The notes: a model not told the origin generated them from the sequence alone. DNA of 41,274 nucleotides from a virus (IMGVR_UViG_3300017987_000168:1-41274), one strand, 5' to 3'. Positions 8,902-16,725 are shown, numbered from the stretch's first letter. Translations and numbers: made by a program.

Positions 8902-9385
8902 GCTTGACCCCGACCAGGGCCCCCGGGCCAGGGCCAACGCACGGGAGGCCGTGGTGGACGCCCTGCGGGAACTCCGGGCCACCGTGGACAGGGACTACCC
9001 CCACACCCGCAAGCGAAAGCCCAGGGCCAAGCTCCAGCCGGGGCACAAGGAGAACCGCCTACGGTCCCGGGGGTGGGTCCCCGTCCCCCACAATGGCAAG
9101 TCGGCCGCCCTGGCGGCGAGCATCGGGATCAAGGGCCAGCCGGATCCTCGGGGGGTGGCGAGCCTCCAGGAGCGAGCCCGGCGGAACAAGGTCAAGGTGC
9201 CCACCGCCGCGGAGTGCAAGACCGCCGACGTGTGGGTTCCACGGTGGGTGTCGATCGCGTCCCGGGTGGGGGTGTCCAAGGCCGACGCACTGGCCGCCAA
9301 GAAATCCCCGACCAAGCGGCGGTCCCTCCTGGCACAGGCCATGCTCACCGCCGATGACGACGACTTGGGGTTCACCACGCCGTAG
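8843..9385 (+). CDS. Unknown basic plus-strand protein
   Basis: A 180-residue protein, ATG 8843 with AAGGA 8 bases upstream. It is strongly basic in its first 70 residues (MGRRKTVKDRNKDLQIALRR, then HTRKRKPRAKLQPGHKENR), which suggests nucleic-acid binding. A second part has KSAALAASIGIKG and a conserved-looking WVPRWVSIASRVGVSKADAL, which could be a helix-turn-helix-like helical pair, but I would not assign it. The gene overlaps the previous plus-strand gene, so the two probably form a unit. It ends 14 bases inside the 3' end of the convergent SpeD-like gene. No family recognised. Confidence 0.65.
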   Translation: MGRRKTVKDRNKDLQIALRRLDPDQGPRARANAREAVVDALRELRATVDRDYPHTRKRKPRAKLQPGHKENRLRSRGWVPVPHNGKSAALAASIGIKGQPDPRGVASLQERARRNKVKVPTAAECKTADVWVPRWVSIASRVGVSKADALAAKKSPTKRRSLLAQAMLTADDDDLGFTTP

Positions 9386-9740
9386 CGCGGGTGCTCAAGC
9401 TCGCCGCGGGGATACCCAGGCGCCGCTCCACCACCTCCAGGACGGCCTGGCCGTCGATGGGGTCGGTGGCGGTCACGTCGAGCAGGTACCGGGGTGGCAG
9501 GCGCCCCGCGGCCTCGTAGGTGTGCAGGATCGCGTGGCCCCCGGGGAACAGGCACGACGCGGACAGGCCCCCCTCGGGGGGCTCCATCCGCGCCACTTGG
9601 GGGTCGTAAGCGGTCTGCCCGGGGCCCACCTTGTCGGCCAAGGCGATCAGCAGCGCCTCGGCTCGTTCCGCGTCCACCATGCGCACGGAGTACGCGTGCT
9701 CCACCACGGCCTCCACCCGGAACGTGTGCAGGGTGGGCAT
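9372..9740 (-). CDS. SpeD-fold-like protein lacking the pyruvoyl serine
   Basis: A 122-residue protein between the tube gene and the reversed gene pair. Residues 53-110 resemble the core of prokaryotic S-adenosylmethionine decarboxylase: PPEGGLSASCLF, then GGHAILHTYE, YLLDVTATDP and a final helix. In the enzyme this region reads GVSGVVxxxESHxxIHTxPE and VDxFTCG. The two histidines (69 and 73 here) and HT are kept. The serine that becomes the pyruvoyl cofactor is Gly68, and the catalytic cysteine position is not Cys. If it is a homologue it cannot be an ordinary decarboxylase. The length matches the family. The alternative is an unrelated tail protein with a chance resemblance. Confidence 0.5.
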   Translation of the reverse strand: MPTLHTFRVEAVVEHAYSVRMVDAERAEALLIALADKVGPGQTAYDPQVARMEPPEGGLSASCLFPGGHAILHTYEAAGRLPPRYLLDVTATDPIDGQAVLEVVERRLGIPAASLSTRATAW

Positions 9741-9747
9741 GGGCCGC

Positions 9748-10185
9748 CTAGATGATCTTGTAGTTGCTCGCCTTGCCGGCCAGCGTGAACTCGATGAACT
9801 CGTTGCGGCCGCCGATGTTGAACGGCAGGTTCTCGAAGTACACGTCGGGGATCACGATCGACGGGAAATCCCCGTTGGGGAACGCGAACGACCCGATGAT
9901 GTCCACCCGCACCAGGCCGCCCGCGCGGCGCTGGGACCGGGCCACGATGGCGTCGGCCAGTTCCAGGTACGCCTGGCTGTTGGCGTGGCCGGTGAGGTTG
10001 ACCCGGATCAACTTGAAGACCGAGTCCACCCGGTCGCTCGTCTCCCCCAGGTACCCCTCCTCCAGTAGCTCCTGTTCGAACTCGATCTCGGCGCTCTGGA
10101 TGGTGTCGATCTGGGTTTGGAGGGCACCGTCCACCGTGATGGCGATCGATACCTCCTGGCCTTTTGCGCGTTGTGCTGCGGGCAT
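9748..10185 (-). CDS. Tail tube protein
   Basis: A 145-residue protein right after the sheath gene, start ATG 10185 with GGAG upstream. It has the beta-rich pattern of tail tube subunits of contractile phages: EVSIAITVDGALQTQIDTIQ, then EIEFEQELLEEGYLGET and DSVFKLIRVNLTGH, ending in strands NGDFPSIVIPDVYFENLPF and FTLAGK. The size equals the usual 140-170 residues. The tube lies inside the sheath and is the DNA channel. The order sheath then tube is nearly universal in this phage type, which supports the call as much as the sequence does. Confidence 0.8.
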   Translation of the reverse strand: MPAAQRAKGQEVSIAITVDGALQTQIDTIQSAEIEFEQELLEEGYLGETSDRVDSVFKLIRVNLTGHANSQAYLELADAIVARSQRRAGGLVRVDIIGSFAFPNGDFPSIVIPDVYFENLPFNIGGRNEFIEFTLAGKASNYKII

Positions 10186-10220
10186 GTTTCAGTCTCCTGC
10201 GGGTGGGCGGCGCGGCGGCC

Positions 10221-12761
10221 TTAGCTGCTGATCTCCTCCACGTTGACGGTAGTGCCAACCGTGGTGCGGAACACGATGAAGTCCATGGATGCGAACAGGC
10301 GCACCGCGATGGAGATGATCTGGAACCCCTGGCCGCGCTGTTCCTCCGTGGTGTCGTCCACCACGTTGAAGTCCTCGATCCGGGAGGACTCCGGCTGGTT
10401 GGCGCTCTGGAGCTGCTCCAGGAATCCGTTGAGGGTGCCCAGGAGGGCCCGCCGGCGCACGGGGGTGTTGAGCTTCTTGACGTACCCCACCCCGATGTCG
10501 CTGAACGAGTCGATCAGGAAGTCGCCCATGAAACGGCGCTTGGCGTCCACCAGCGCGGGCTGGGTGGCCGGCTGGACCGAAGTCACGTCGCTCTGGAACA
10601 CGATCCCCGCCACGCGGTCGGTGCGGGGGGCGATGATCCCGTTGGCCTTGAAGTCGATGTAGTCATCGATCGTGAGGCCGATTCCGCCCTGCTCCTTGTT
10701 GTAGGCGTCCTCCAGGCCCAGGGCGTTGAGGGGGCCGTAGTTGGTGTCGCTCAACTGCTGGCCGCGGTTCTCCTCGGGCGGCAGGATGGAACCCACGCTC
10801 GCGTAGAACCCGTCCGACCGCGCCTGGATCACCCCGTCGTCGGTGAACCCGGGGCCGCCCAGTTCCCCCTTGGCGGCGATCTCGGGGATGAACGTGATCA
10901 GGCCGGGGAAGGCGTAGAACACCCGCTGCTCACGGCCCACGTTGCCCACCCCGACCCCGCTGGCCGCCTTGGCGTCGGCGCGGCTGGTGGCGATCGGGGG
11001 AGACACCACGGCCTTGCGGGCTCGGTGGCCCGTGGCCGTGGCCTGGAGGGCGTTGTCCCGGAGCTTCTGCATGATCCGCTCGCTGGTACGCGCCGAGTAC
11101 ATGATGTTGATGTCGTGGGGGACCCCGCTCACGTCGATCGTGGTGTCGATCGCCTCCAGGTACCGCACGTCCATCTGGGCCGCGGTGAGACGAGACAGAG
11201 CCGCCGCGTTGGTGACGGAGAACCCATCCAGGAGGGTGTCCACCAACTCCGACAGGTCACCGATGGCGGCCGTGGGGGTGGTGTCGTCGTCCACACCCGG
11301 GCGCACCTTGATGTCCAGGGCGCTGCTCTGGTTGGCGGGGACCGTGGTGTCCTCCAGGGTCACCCACAGGGCACCGCTGGTCACGTCCCGCACGCGGGTT
11401 CCTGCGGGGATCACGGTCTCCGTGCCCACGTTGGCGAACACGGTGGTCCCCGTGGTGAGCCCCAGGGCCGCAGCGCCGGTGCTCGTTCCGGCGATCAGGA
11501 TGGACCCGGTGGCCGGGGTGGTGGTGGCGCAGATCCGCAGGTTGCCGTCCGGGTTGGCGTCCACGGCCACGCCCGCCAGGGCGCCCAGGATGGACGCCAC
11601 CTCGGCCTGGGTCACCAGGAGGAGGTTGGCCACGTTGCCCGTACCCACCCCCAGGGAGAACACCCCCGGGGTGGTGAGGGCAATAGTCATGTCGCCGCCG
11701 GCCGGCTCTGCGACCACGGAGGTGGTGAACGGAACGTTCACGTCCCCCTCCACCGTCATATCGGCCACGCCGCTGGTGGCGTAGGTGACACCCGGGACTC
11801 CAAGCCCCTGTGCCGCGAGCAGGAGGTTGTCCCGTACCACGGCAGGGGTGTCCAGAGCGCCGGCCACGTAGGTGGCGTCGAAGTCCGTGCTCACCCCGTC
11901 GATCACCACCGTGGTGCGCAGGGTGAACGCGCCACCGCCGGTGTTGCTGTTGATCGTGACCGTGTCCAACTGCTGGACCGGAGGGAACGGGAGGCCGAAG
12001 GTGGCCACCGCGGTTCCGCCGATCACCTCGATGGTGCCACTGTACCCCTCCACCAGGGAGCGCAGTTCCAGTTCGCCGCCCACTTCGAAGGCCACGTCGG
12101 CGGCCAGGACCGCGTTGATCCGGTCCCGCACCTGGAACACGGTCTGATCGGCGGCGGTGAACGTGATCACCCGGGTGGGGCCTCCGTCCACGCTCACCTC
12201 CAGGGTCTCGCCCCCCACGAAACCCGTGGGGTACACGCCACCCACGCCGGTGAGGATCCCCTTGGTGCCCAGGAACGTGCCGGTGACCGGCGCTGCGCCG
12301 TCCACCGAGATGTCCACGGTGTCGCCGTTGACCAGTTCGAACGGCCCTCGGCCGCCCACCACGCACGCCAGGCGGCTGAAGGACACGGTCCCGGGGGAGT
12401 TGTCCACCCGCACCAGGATCAGGCCGCTGAACCGCTTGTTGCGCAGGGCGATGAACCCGTTGCCGTTCCAGAAGTTGTCGGTGTCGGATCCGGCCGACTT
12501 GGCGGCCACTGGGAGCTGGTTGGTCTCCCCGTTGTAGGTGTGGCCGAAGCCCCCGAAGGTGGCCTCCAGGTCACTCCCGCCGAACACGCGGAGGGGGGTG
12601 TTGACCGGGCCGCGTTCGAACTCCCCGATGACTGCCGTGACGCCCACACCCGCGCCCAGGGGCGCAGCGGGAGGGGGAATGTCGATCGTGTTGACGCTCT
12701 CGATGTTCCCGAGGATGTTGAAGCCGGGGAACTGAACGAATACGCGCTTGAATCCTGCCAT
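10221..12761 (-). CDS. Contractile tail sheath protein
   Basis: An 846-residue sheath subunit. The N-terminus (MAGFKRVFVQFPGFNILGNI, then VTAVIGEFERGPVNTPLRVF) and the C-terminal domain (IMYSARTSERIMQKLRDNAL, then TPVRRRALLGTLNGFLEQLQ) are typical of the family. ATG 12761 has AGGAG 11 bases upstream. Between about residues 140 and 500 lies a large beta-rich insertion with two similar modules (185-257 and 358-437) that resemble the flagellar-hook IN motif: VITFTAADQTVFQVRDRINA followed by GELELRSLVEG and TIEVIGGTA. The insertion probably decorates the outside of the tail. The protein is longer than most sheaths because of it. Confidence 0.9.
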   Translation of the reverse strand: MAGFKRVFVQFPGFNILGNIESVNTIDIPPPAAPLGAGVGVTAVIGEFERGPVNTPLRVFGGSDLEATFGGFGHTYNGETNQLPVAAKSAGSDTDNFWNGNGFIALRNKRFSGLILVRVDNSPGTVSFSRLACVVGGRGPFELVNGDTVDISVDGAAPVTGTFLGTKGILTGVGGVYPTGFVGGETLEVSVDGGPTRVITFTAADQTVFQVRDRINAVLAADVAFEVGGELELRSLVEGYSGTIEVIGGTAVATFGLPFPPVQQLDTVTINSNTGGGAFTLRTTVVIDGVSTDFDATYVAGALDTPAVVRDNLLLAAQGLGVPGVTYATSGVADMTVEGDVNVPFTTSVVAEPAGGDMTIALTTPGVFSLGVGTGNVANLLLVTQAEVASILGALAGVAVDANPDGNLRICATTTPATGSILIAGTSTGAAALGLTTGTTVFANVGTETVIPAGTRVRDVTSGALWVTLEDTTVPANQSSALDIKVRPGVDDDTTPTAAIGDLSELVDTLLDGFSVTNAAALSRLTAAQMDVRYLEAIDTTIDVSGVPHDINIMYSARTSERIMQKLRDNALQATATGHRARKAVVSPPIATSRADAKAASGVGVGNVGREQRVFYAFPGLITFIPEIAAKGELGGPGFTDDGVIQARSDGFYASVGSILPPEENRGQQLSDTNYGPLNALGLEDAYNKEQGGIGLTIDDYIDFKANGIIAPRTDRVAGIVFQSDVTSVQPATQPALVDAKRRFMGDFLIDSFSDIGVGYVKKLNTPVRRRALLGTLNGFLEQLQSANQPESSRIEDFNVVDDTTEEQRGQGFQIISIAVRLFASMDFIVFRTTVGTTVNVEEISS

Positions 12762-12803
12762 GGTGGGGTGTCTCCTGCTGGGTCGGGTGGGGCGCCGCCG
12801 GCA

Positions 12804-12809
12804 AGTCTA
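12804..12809 (-). promoter_or_regulatory. Possible -10 box (TAGACT) before the sheath gene
   Basis: The 81-base gap before the sheath gene contains TAGACT on the minus strand, 42 bases before the ATG. A TTGACG lies further upstream, but the spacing of about 23 is too long for a normal -35. The same hexamer precedes the gene at 16146-16694. Confidence 0.35.
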
Positions 12810-12842
12810 ACCCAGCACGGCGCCGCCTGTCGCGTCAAGTGC

Positions 12843-13586
12843 TCACGTGGCCTGTACGTCGATCCGCGGCACAAGGAGGGTGGCGGGCGCCTGGACCAGT
12901 TTGACCAACTGGATGTCGGCGTCGAAGCGGGCCACCAGGGGCCAGATCTTCTGCCGGGCATCCGTGGGGTTGTCCTGGTAGGCCACGTCTCGCAGTGAGA
13001 ACCGCGCCACCCGGTCAAAGTATTCGGGGACGGTGACCCGCCGCCCTCCGCGCTCGTCGTCGGGCTCTGCGATGAACGCGTTGATCATCTCCCGGCGCAC
13101 CGCGGCCCGCTCGTCCTTGTGGGCCACCCAGAACACCACCTGGATCGTGGTGGACACCTCCCCCAGATGGCGGAGGACCGTCCCCTCCCCGTACACCCCC
13201 ACGGTGTCCTCCAGCAGTTGGCGGCCACTCAGGGGACCCGCCAACTCGATGTCCTGCGCGTCCGGGGCCATCACGGTGGCGCTGGGGACGGGGACTTGGT
13301 CGTCCTCCGTGTCCGGCCAGTCCAGGAACACCCGTTCCACCCGCATCTCGTTGGCCTCCACCCGCCGGTCCTCCAGGAGGGCCTTGCGGTCGATCGTGGT
13401 GAACGTGAGGCTGGTGAGGATGTCCGCCATGCCCACCTGGAGGGCGGTGAGGTCGTCCACGAACAGGCGGGGGGACAGCCCCTCGTTCTGGCCCGGGGGG
13501 ATGATCTGGCGGACACCGTCGTGCTCCCCATCCCATGGAACGGTGGTGCCGTCCGCGTTCTCGTGCTGGTGGTGCTGGTCAGTCAT
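12843..13586 (-). CDS. Tail terminator/completion-like protein, unknown family
   Basis: A 247-residue protein between the gp10-like gene and the sheath gene. Its ATG overlaps the upstream stop by 4 bases (ATGA). The N-terminal 40 residues are hydrophilic and look disordered. A long alpha/beta region follows with FTTIDRKALLEDRRVE, STTIQVVFWVAHKDERAAVR and a beta-strand C-terminus (LVKLVQAPATLLVPRIDV). The place just before the sheath is where tail terminator or completion proteins usually lie, and the beta-strand and helix mixture would suit them. I infer the role from position; no family motif is clear. Confidence 0.65.
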   Translation of the reverse strand: MTDQHHQHENADGTTVPWDGEHDGVRQIIPPGQNEGLSPRLFVDDLTALQVGMADILTSLTFTTIDRKALLEDRRVEANEMRVERVFLDWPDTEDDQVPVPSATVMAPDAQDIELAGPLSGRQLLEDTVGVYGEGTVLRHLGEVSTTIQVVFWVAHKDERAAVRREMINAFIAEPDDERGGRRVTVPEYFDRVARFSLRDVAYQDNPTDARQKIWPLVARFDADIQLVKLVQAPATLLVPRIDVQAT

Positions 13587-14287
13587 GGGGTGAGCTTCTT
13601 GAGGGCCTTGCCCAGTTGGCGGTTGATCTCGCGCTTGGCGTACTTCTGGATCCGCGGCATGGTGCGCAGGAGAACGTACCGCCCCTGCGTCCCCCGCTTA
13701 CCGATGGCCCGCGCCACCATCCAGGCGAACGCCTCCTGGTGCTCAGCCTTTCGGAGGGCGGCCTTGCTTGGCTTCTTGGCCCCCTTGGGCTTCTTGGGGG
13801 CTTGGGGTCCGCCCCCGCTCCCCGTGGGACCGTACTTGGCGGCCAGATCTCGCTGGGCCTTGTCGGCCGCCCTTTGACCGGGGGACTTCTTCTTGGCGCT
13901 CCCTTTGCGCTTCTTGCCCTGGCCCTTCTTGACCACCTTCCCCTGCTTGTCAAACTTGAACCGCTTGATCTTGACCCACTCCAGGATGGGTTCCAGGGGC
14001 GGCATCTTGCCGGGGCGGCGGCCCACCTCCACGAAGATCGAGTGCCGGGCGCTGTTGCCCAGGACGGCGCCGGTCTTGGTCTTCTTGATCTCCCACGCTT
14101 GATCGTAGGTCCCATGGGCGATCGGCTTGGGGCTGGTCTGGCGGGTGGTCCGTCGAACCGCGCCCAGGCCGAACTCCGCGGTCTTGACCATGGCGATCCG
14201 CACCGCGTTGCCCGTGGCCATGTCCAGCTTGTTGGCCGCGGCCCGCATCCGGCTGGGATGGGGAAGGGTGATCCGCTTGTACGCCAT
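13583..14287 (-). CDS. HK97 gp10-like tail completion protein with basic insert
   Basis: A 234-residue protein. The two halves match the HK97 gp10 head-tail joining family: HSIFVEVGRRPGKMPPLEPI and the following WV near the middle, then FAWMVARAIGKRGTQGRYV and RIQKYAKREINRQL at the end. Normally these parts lie close together. Here an insertion of about 75 residues (roughly 108-185) is very rich in Lys, Pro and Gly (KKGQGKKRKGSAKKK) and looks disordered. The protein probably binds the tail end or the head-tail joint. The ATG at 14287 lies 3 bases after the upstream stop. Confidence 0.7.
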   Translation of the reverse strand: MAYKRITLPHPSRMRAAANKLDMATGNAVRIAMVKTAEFGLGAVRRTTRQTSPKPIAHGTYDQAWEIKKTKTGAVLGNSARHSIFVEVGRRPGKMPPLEPILEWVKIKRFKFDKQGKVVKKGQGKKRKGSAKKKSPGQRAADKAQRDLAAKYGPTGSGGGPQAPKKPKGAKKPSKAALRKAEHQEAFAWMVARAIGKRGTQGRYVLLRTMPRIQKYAKREINRQLGKALKKLTP

Positions 14288-14290
14288 CCA

Positions 14291-15010
14291 TCACGTCCGC
14301 AGGGTCCCGCGCCTACGCCTGCGGAGACGCGCGGGCTTGAAGGTGTTGTCCCTGTCCGGGGTGTCCGGTCCCGGCGCGGCAGCCCGGGGGTGATTCTGGG
14401 ACCCGATCACCATGAAATACTGGAACTGCTCCCCGTCCAGGTAGGGGATGGCGGTGGGGGTGAACCGCCCGGGGTTGATCGGCGGCGTACCTACGCACCG
14501 ACCGATCTGCTGGACCTCGTAGAAGAACTCCACCCCCGGAGGTGGGTCGGCGCCGTCGATCTTGCCCAGGAGGGTGGCCTGGTCCACTTGGACCGGGGAG
14601 ATCTCGGACAGGAGGAGGTCCCCTTGGTCCTGCATCCCCGCCTCCGTCAACTCCCAGTCCAGGTCGTTGAACGTGCTCACCTGGACCGGGGTCAACTCCA
14701 ACTCCCGGTAGATCTTGGTGAACCGCTGGCGGCCGTCTCGCTCCCACCACACCAGGCGCACCCGGTACGGCCGAAGGCCGAGGTCGTGCTGGATCTTGCG
14801 GGCCGAGTCCACCGCGTCCTGAAGGCACACCCCCAGGCTGTTGGCGTACTCCTCGTCCGTGATCGGGACGTTGGCCGGTCCTGGGGCGCACACCCCTGGG
14901 GCGGGGACCACTGCCCCCGTGACGGGATCAACGATGGCGCCGCACGCCCCGCAGGGCGCGCCCGGGGTGACTGCCCCCGGTGCGCCGCAAGCGGAGCAGC
15001 ACGACATCAT
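14291..15010 (-). CDS. Zinc-ribbon N-terminus fused to unknown connector-region protein
   Basis: A 239-residue protein. The start is chosen at ATG 15010 because it overlaps the upstream TGA as ATGA. The first 30 residues hold clustered cysteines (SCCSACGAPG, then CGACGA), which would form a zinc ribbon like those in the right half of the window. The rest is alpha/beta (EEYANSLGVCLQDAVDSARK, then YRVRLVWWERDGRQRFTKIY) with a beta-rich region, and ends in a very basic tail (ARLRRRRRGTLRT). It lies among head-completion genes, so a connector or head-tail role is inferred. No family recognised. Confidence 0.65.
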   Translation of the reverse strand: MMSCCSACGAPGAVTPGAPCGACGAIVDPVTGAVVPAPGVCAPGPANVPITDEEYANSLGVCLQDAVDSARKIQHDLGLRPYRVRLVWWERDGRQRFTKIYRELELTPVQVSTFNDLDWELTEAGMQDQGDLLLSEISPVQVDQATLLGKIDGADPPPGVEFFYEVQQIGRCVGTPPINPGRFTPTAIPYLDGEQFQYFMVIGSQNHPRAAAPGPDTPDRDNTFKPARLRRRRRGTLRT

Positions 15011-15504
15011 CCGCCTCCGAGGGGCTTGACCAGGATCCGGTACTCGCCGCCCGCCGGGCCGCCCGCGGCTGCGGACACCCGGAAGGCGAACTGGTTCTGC
15101 GCTCCACCGATCCCAGGGAGGCGGGCCACGATGGCGGCGGGGAGGGTGAACGACCACGCCGTGAGAGGGGTGGTGGGGTCCTCCACCGCCATGATGTGTG
15201 GCGCGCGGTCGTTGTAGTCACCGCTGAACTGGACCACCTCCACCACGTCCACGTCCACGGACACACCCGCGGGGACCTGCACGTTCCCGTGTGCGTCCAC
15301 TGCCACCACGGCTACAGCGCACCCCTTGGCGGGGCGGCCGGGGAGGTTGGGCACCTGGAAGGCCCGGGAAGGATTCCCGGCCCCGTCCAGGAGGCGGGGG
15401 TCCTGGGTGGCAACCCAGTCCGGGTCAGGCGCGAACCCGTCCACCGCGATCTGGCGGGCCACGATCCACTCGTTGTAGCGGGGGGTGTCTCCTGCCAGTC
15501 CCAT
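15007..15504 (-). CDS. Unknown head/connector-region beta protein
   Basis: A 165-residue protein between two small connector-region genes, ATG 15504. It has an N-terminal helix (YNEWIVARQIAVDGFAPDPD), then mostly beta-strands with Gly and Pro turns (NVQVPAGVSVDVDVVEVVQF, AFRVSAAAGG). The stop overlaps the next ATG by 4 bases. The beta-rich composition would suit a virion decoration or joining protein, but nothing specific is recognised. Position is the main evidence for a structural role. Confidence 0.6.
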   Translation of the reverse strand: MGLAGDTPRYNEWIVARQIAVDGFAPDPDWVATQDPRLLDGAGNPSRAFQVPNLPGRPAKGCAVAVVAVDAHGNVQVPAGVSVDVDVVEVVQFSGDYNDRAPHIMAVEDPTTPLTAWSFTLPAAIVARLPGIGGAQNQFAFRVSAAAGGPAGGEYRILVKPLGGG

Positions 15505-15506
15505 GA

Positions 15507-15728
15507 TCAGTCACGCGTCCCGTCGATCAGGTCCATCACGTCCGCCTTGGTGCGGGCGTCCTGGTAGTCCGCGACCCCGTTGTCCTGGCACCACGCGTCC
15601 AGTTCCACCCCCTTCCAGTCCTCGCAGGGGTCCCCCTCCGGGTACGGCCGCGGCGGCGGATCGTCGGTGGCGGGCGCGGGATCGGGCGCGCCCTTGGTGC
15701 GGATGATGCAGTTGGTGTTGACGGGCAC
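15507..15728 (-). CDS. Small protein with HeH/SAP-like C-terminus
   Basis: A 73-residue protein starting at GTG 15728 with GGAG 7 bases upstream. The first 35 residues are proline-rich and probably extended. Residues 40-72 (ELDAWCQDNGVADYQDART, then KADVMDLIDG) look like a helix-extended-helix (HeH/SAP-like) motif, in which a short helix, a loop and a KADL-type helix can bind DNA. Such motifs occur in small head-region proteins of phages. It may contact packaged DNA or the portal ring, which is inference. Confidence 0.55.
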   Translation of the reverse strand: MPVNTNCIIRTKGAPDPAPATDDPPPRPYPEGDPCEDWKGVELDAWCQDNGVADYQDARTKADVMDLIDGTRD

Positions 15729-15737
15729 GGGGTTCTC

Positions 15738-16142
15738 CTACGATGGGTTGATGACGACGTACTCGCCCCCGACGCGCTGGTGCTTTTTGCTGAACGGGTT
15801 TTTGTTGACGCCGAAGATGTCCACGAGGGCGTCGGTCCAGTAGTCGTACTGGTCCTCCAGGGCCTCAAGCTCCTCCGGCCCCCGGAGGATCACCCCGCCC
15901 ACCGACACCGCCTGGAGGCGCTTCTTGGCGTCCATGATCTGGCGCTCAATGCACTCGCATTGATGGAGCACCTCCCTGAACTTGGGCTCGGCCTCCGGGA
16001 CGATGTCGTTCATGGCGGCCTCCAGGAGGTACGCGGGATGCCCGGCCGCGGGGAACCCCAGGGCCAGCGCCGCGCCGGCGGCGATGTTGGGGAACCCCAG
16101 GTGATACCGGGTCCGTGCGCGTTCTTCCTGGGTGAGTGCCAT
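15738..16142 (-). CDS. Head-tail connector-like protein, unknown
   Basis: A 134-residue helical protein, ATG 16142 with AGGAGG upstream. The N-terminus (MALTQEERARTRYHLGFP) is a pattern I associate with small head-completion proteins of contractile phages. A long helix pair follows (FREVLHQCECIERQIMDAKK, then EELEALEDQYDYWTDALVDI), and it ends in a short basic beta segment. Position between the coiled-coil protein and the HeH protein in the head-joining region supports a connector role. The assignment stays tentative. Confidence 0.6.
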   Translation of the reverse strand: MALTQEERARTRYHLGFPNIAAGAALALGFPAAGHPAYLLEAAMNDIVPEAEPKFREVLHQCECIERQIMDAKKRLQAVSVGGVILRGPEELEALEDQYDYWTDALVDIFGVNKNPFSKKHQRVGGEYVVINPS

Positions 16143-16145
16143 GGG

Positions 16146-16694
16146 TTACCCTCCTGCGGCGATTGCCTCGGCTCGTGCAGCGGCCATCCGGGCCTCGGCG
16201 CTCTCGATCTGCGCCTTGGCCAACTGTCCCTCGGCCTCGGCGGCCGCGAGCCGAGCGGCGTGCTCGGCCTTGAGCTTGGCGATCTGGGCCGCCTGGTCCT
16301 GGGGGATCCCCACCTTGAGTCCGTGGCGCACGTAGTCCACGAGGTGGGGCACGTGGTCCGCGCGGACGATTGCCCCCTTGCGGAACTGGCTGTTGGCGCT
16401 CTTGGCCCAGTCCTCCAGGATCTCCAGGCGGGCATAGGGGTTGTCCTGGACCATCCCCGCCAAGGCGTCGGCGTTGAGGGCGCGGAGTTCCGCGGGAGCC
16501 GCCACCTCCATGATCTCCAGGCGGGTGCAGTTGGCCGTCACCACGTTGGTGAGGTGCTCCACCTTGCTGGTCAGGGTGGTCACTTGGTCGCGGAGCGCGG
16601 CCAGTTCGGTGTCCTTGGCGTCCATGGCGGTTCGGAGTTCTGCCACCTGCTCCTTGAGAGGGGCGGGCTTGCTGGTCTTGGGGTCGTTGGGCAT
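16146..16694 (-). CDS. Coiled-coil protein in the head region
   Basis: A 182-residue protein starting at ATG 16694 with AGGAGG 6 bases upstream; a Met 7 codons earlier has no such site. Residues 14-60 form a coiled coil (LKEQVAELRTAMDAKDTELA). The middle part (MVQDNPYARLEILEDWAKS, then VRADHVPHLVDYVRHGLKVG) is helical, and the C-terminal 50 residues are an Ala/Glu-rich single helix. It is the first gene after a predicted terminator and has its own likely promoter. A scaffold, core or joining role is possible; I see no family motif. Confidence 0.65.
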   Translation of the reverse strand: MPNDPKTSKPAPLKEQVAELRTAMDAKDTELAALRDQVTTLTSKVEHLTNVVTANCTRLEIMEVAAPAELRALNADALAGMVQDNPYARLEILEDWAKSANSQFRKGAIVRADHVPHLVDYVRHGLKVGIPQDQAAQIAKLKAEHAARLAAAEAEGQLAKAQIESAEARMAAARAEAIAAGG

Positions 16695-16715
16695 TGGTGT
16701 CCTCCTGGCGCGCAC

Positions 16716-16721
16716 AGTCTA
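16716..16721 (-). promoter_or_regulatory. Possible extended -10 (TGGTAGACT)
   Basis: Minus-strand TAGACT preceded by TGG, 21 bases before ATG 16694 and just downstream of the terminator at 16726-16764. This is the expected place for restarting transcription. There is no clear -35. Confidence 0.4.
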
Positions 16722-16725
16722 CCAG

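Noticed and set aside
12762-12842. Full sigma-70-type promoter with TTGACG before the sheath gene
   Set aside because: TTGACG is about 23 bases from TAGACT, too far for a normal -35/-10 pair, so only the -10-like box is reported.
10164-12998. 944-codon plus-strand open frame across the sheath gene
   Set aside because: It is antisense to the sheath, full of His, Gly, Arg and Val, and has no family resemblance. High GC content removes stop codons on the opposite strand.
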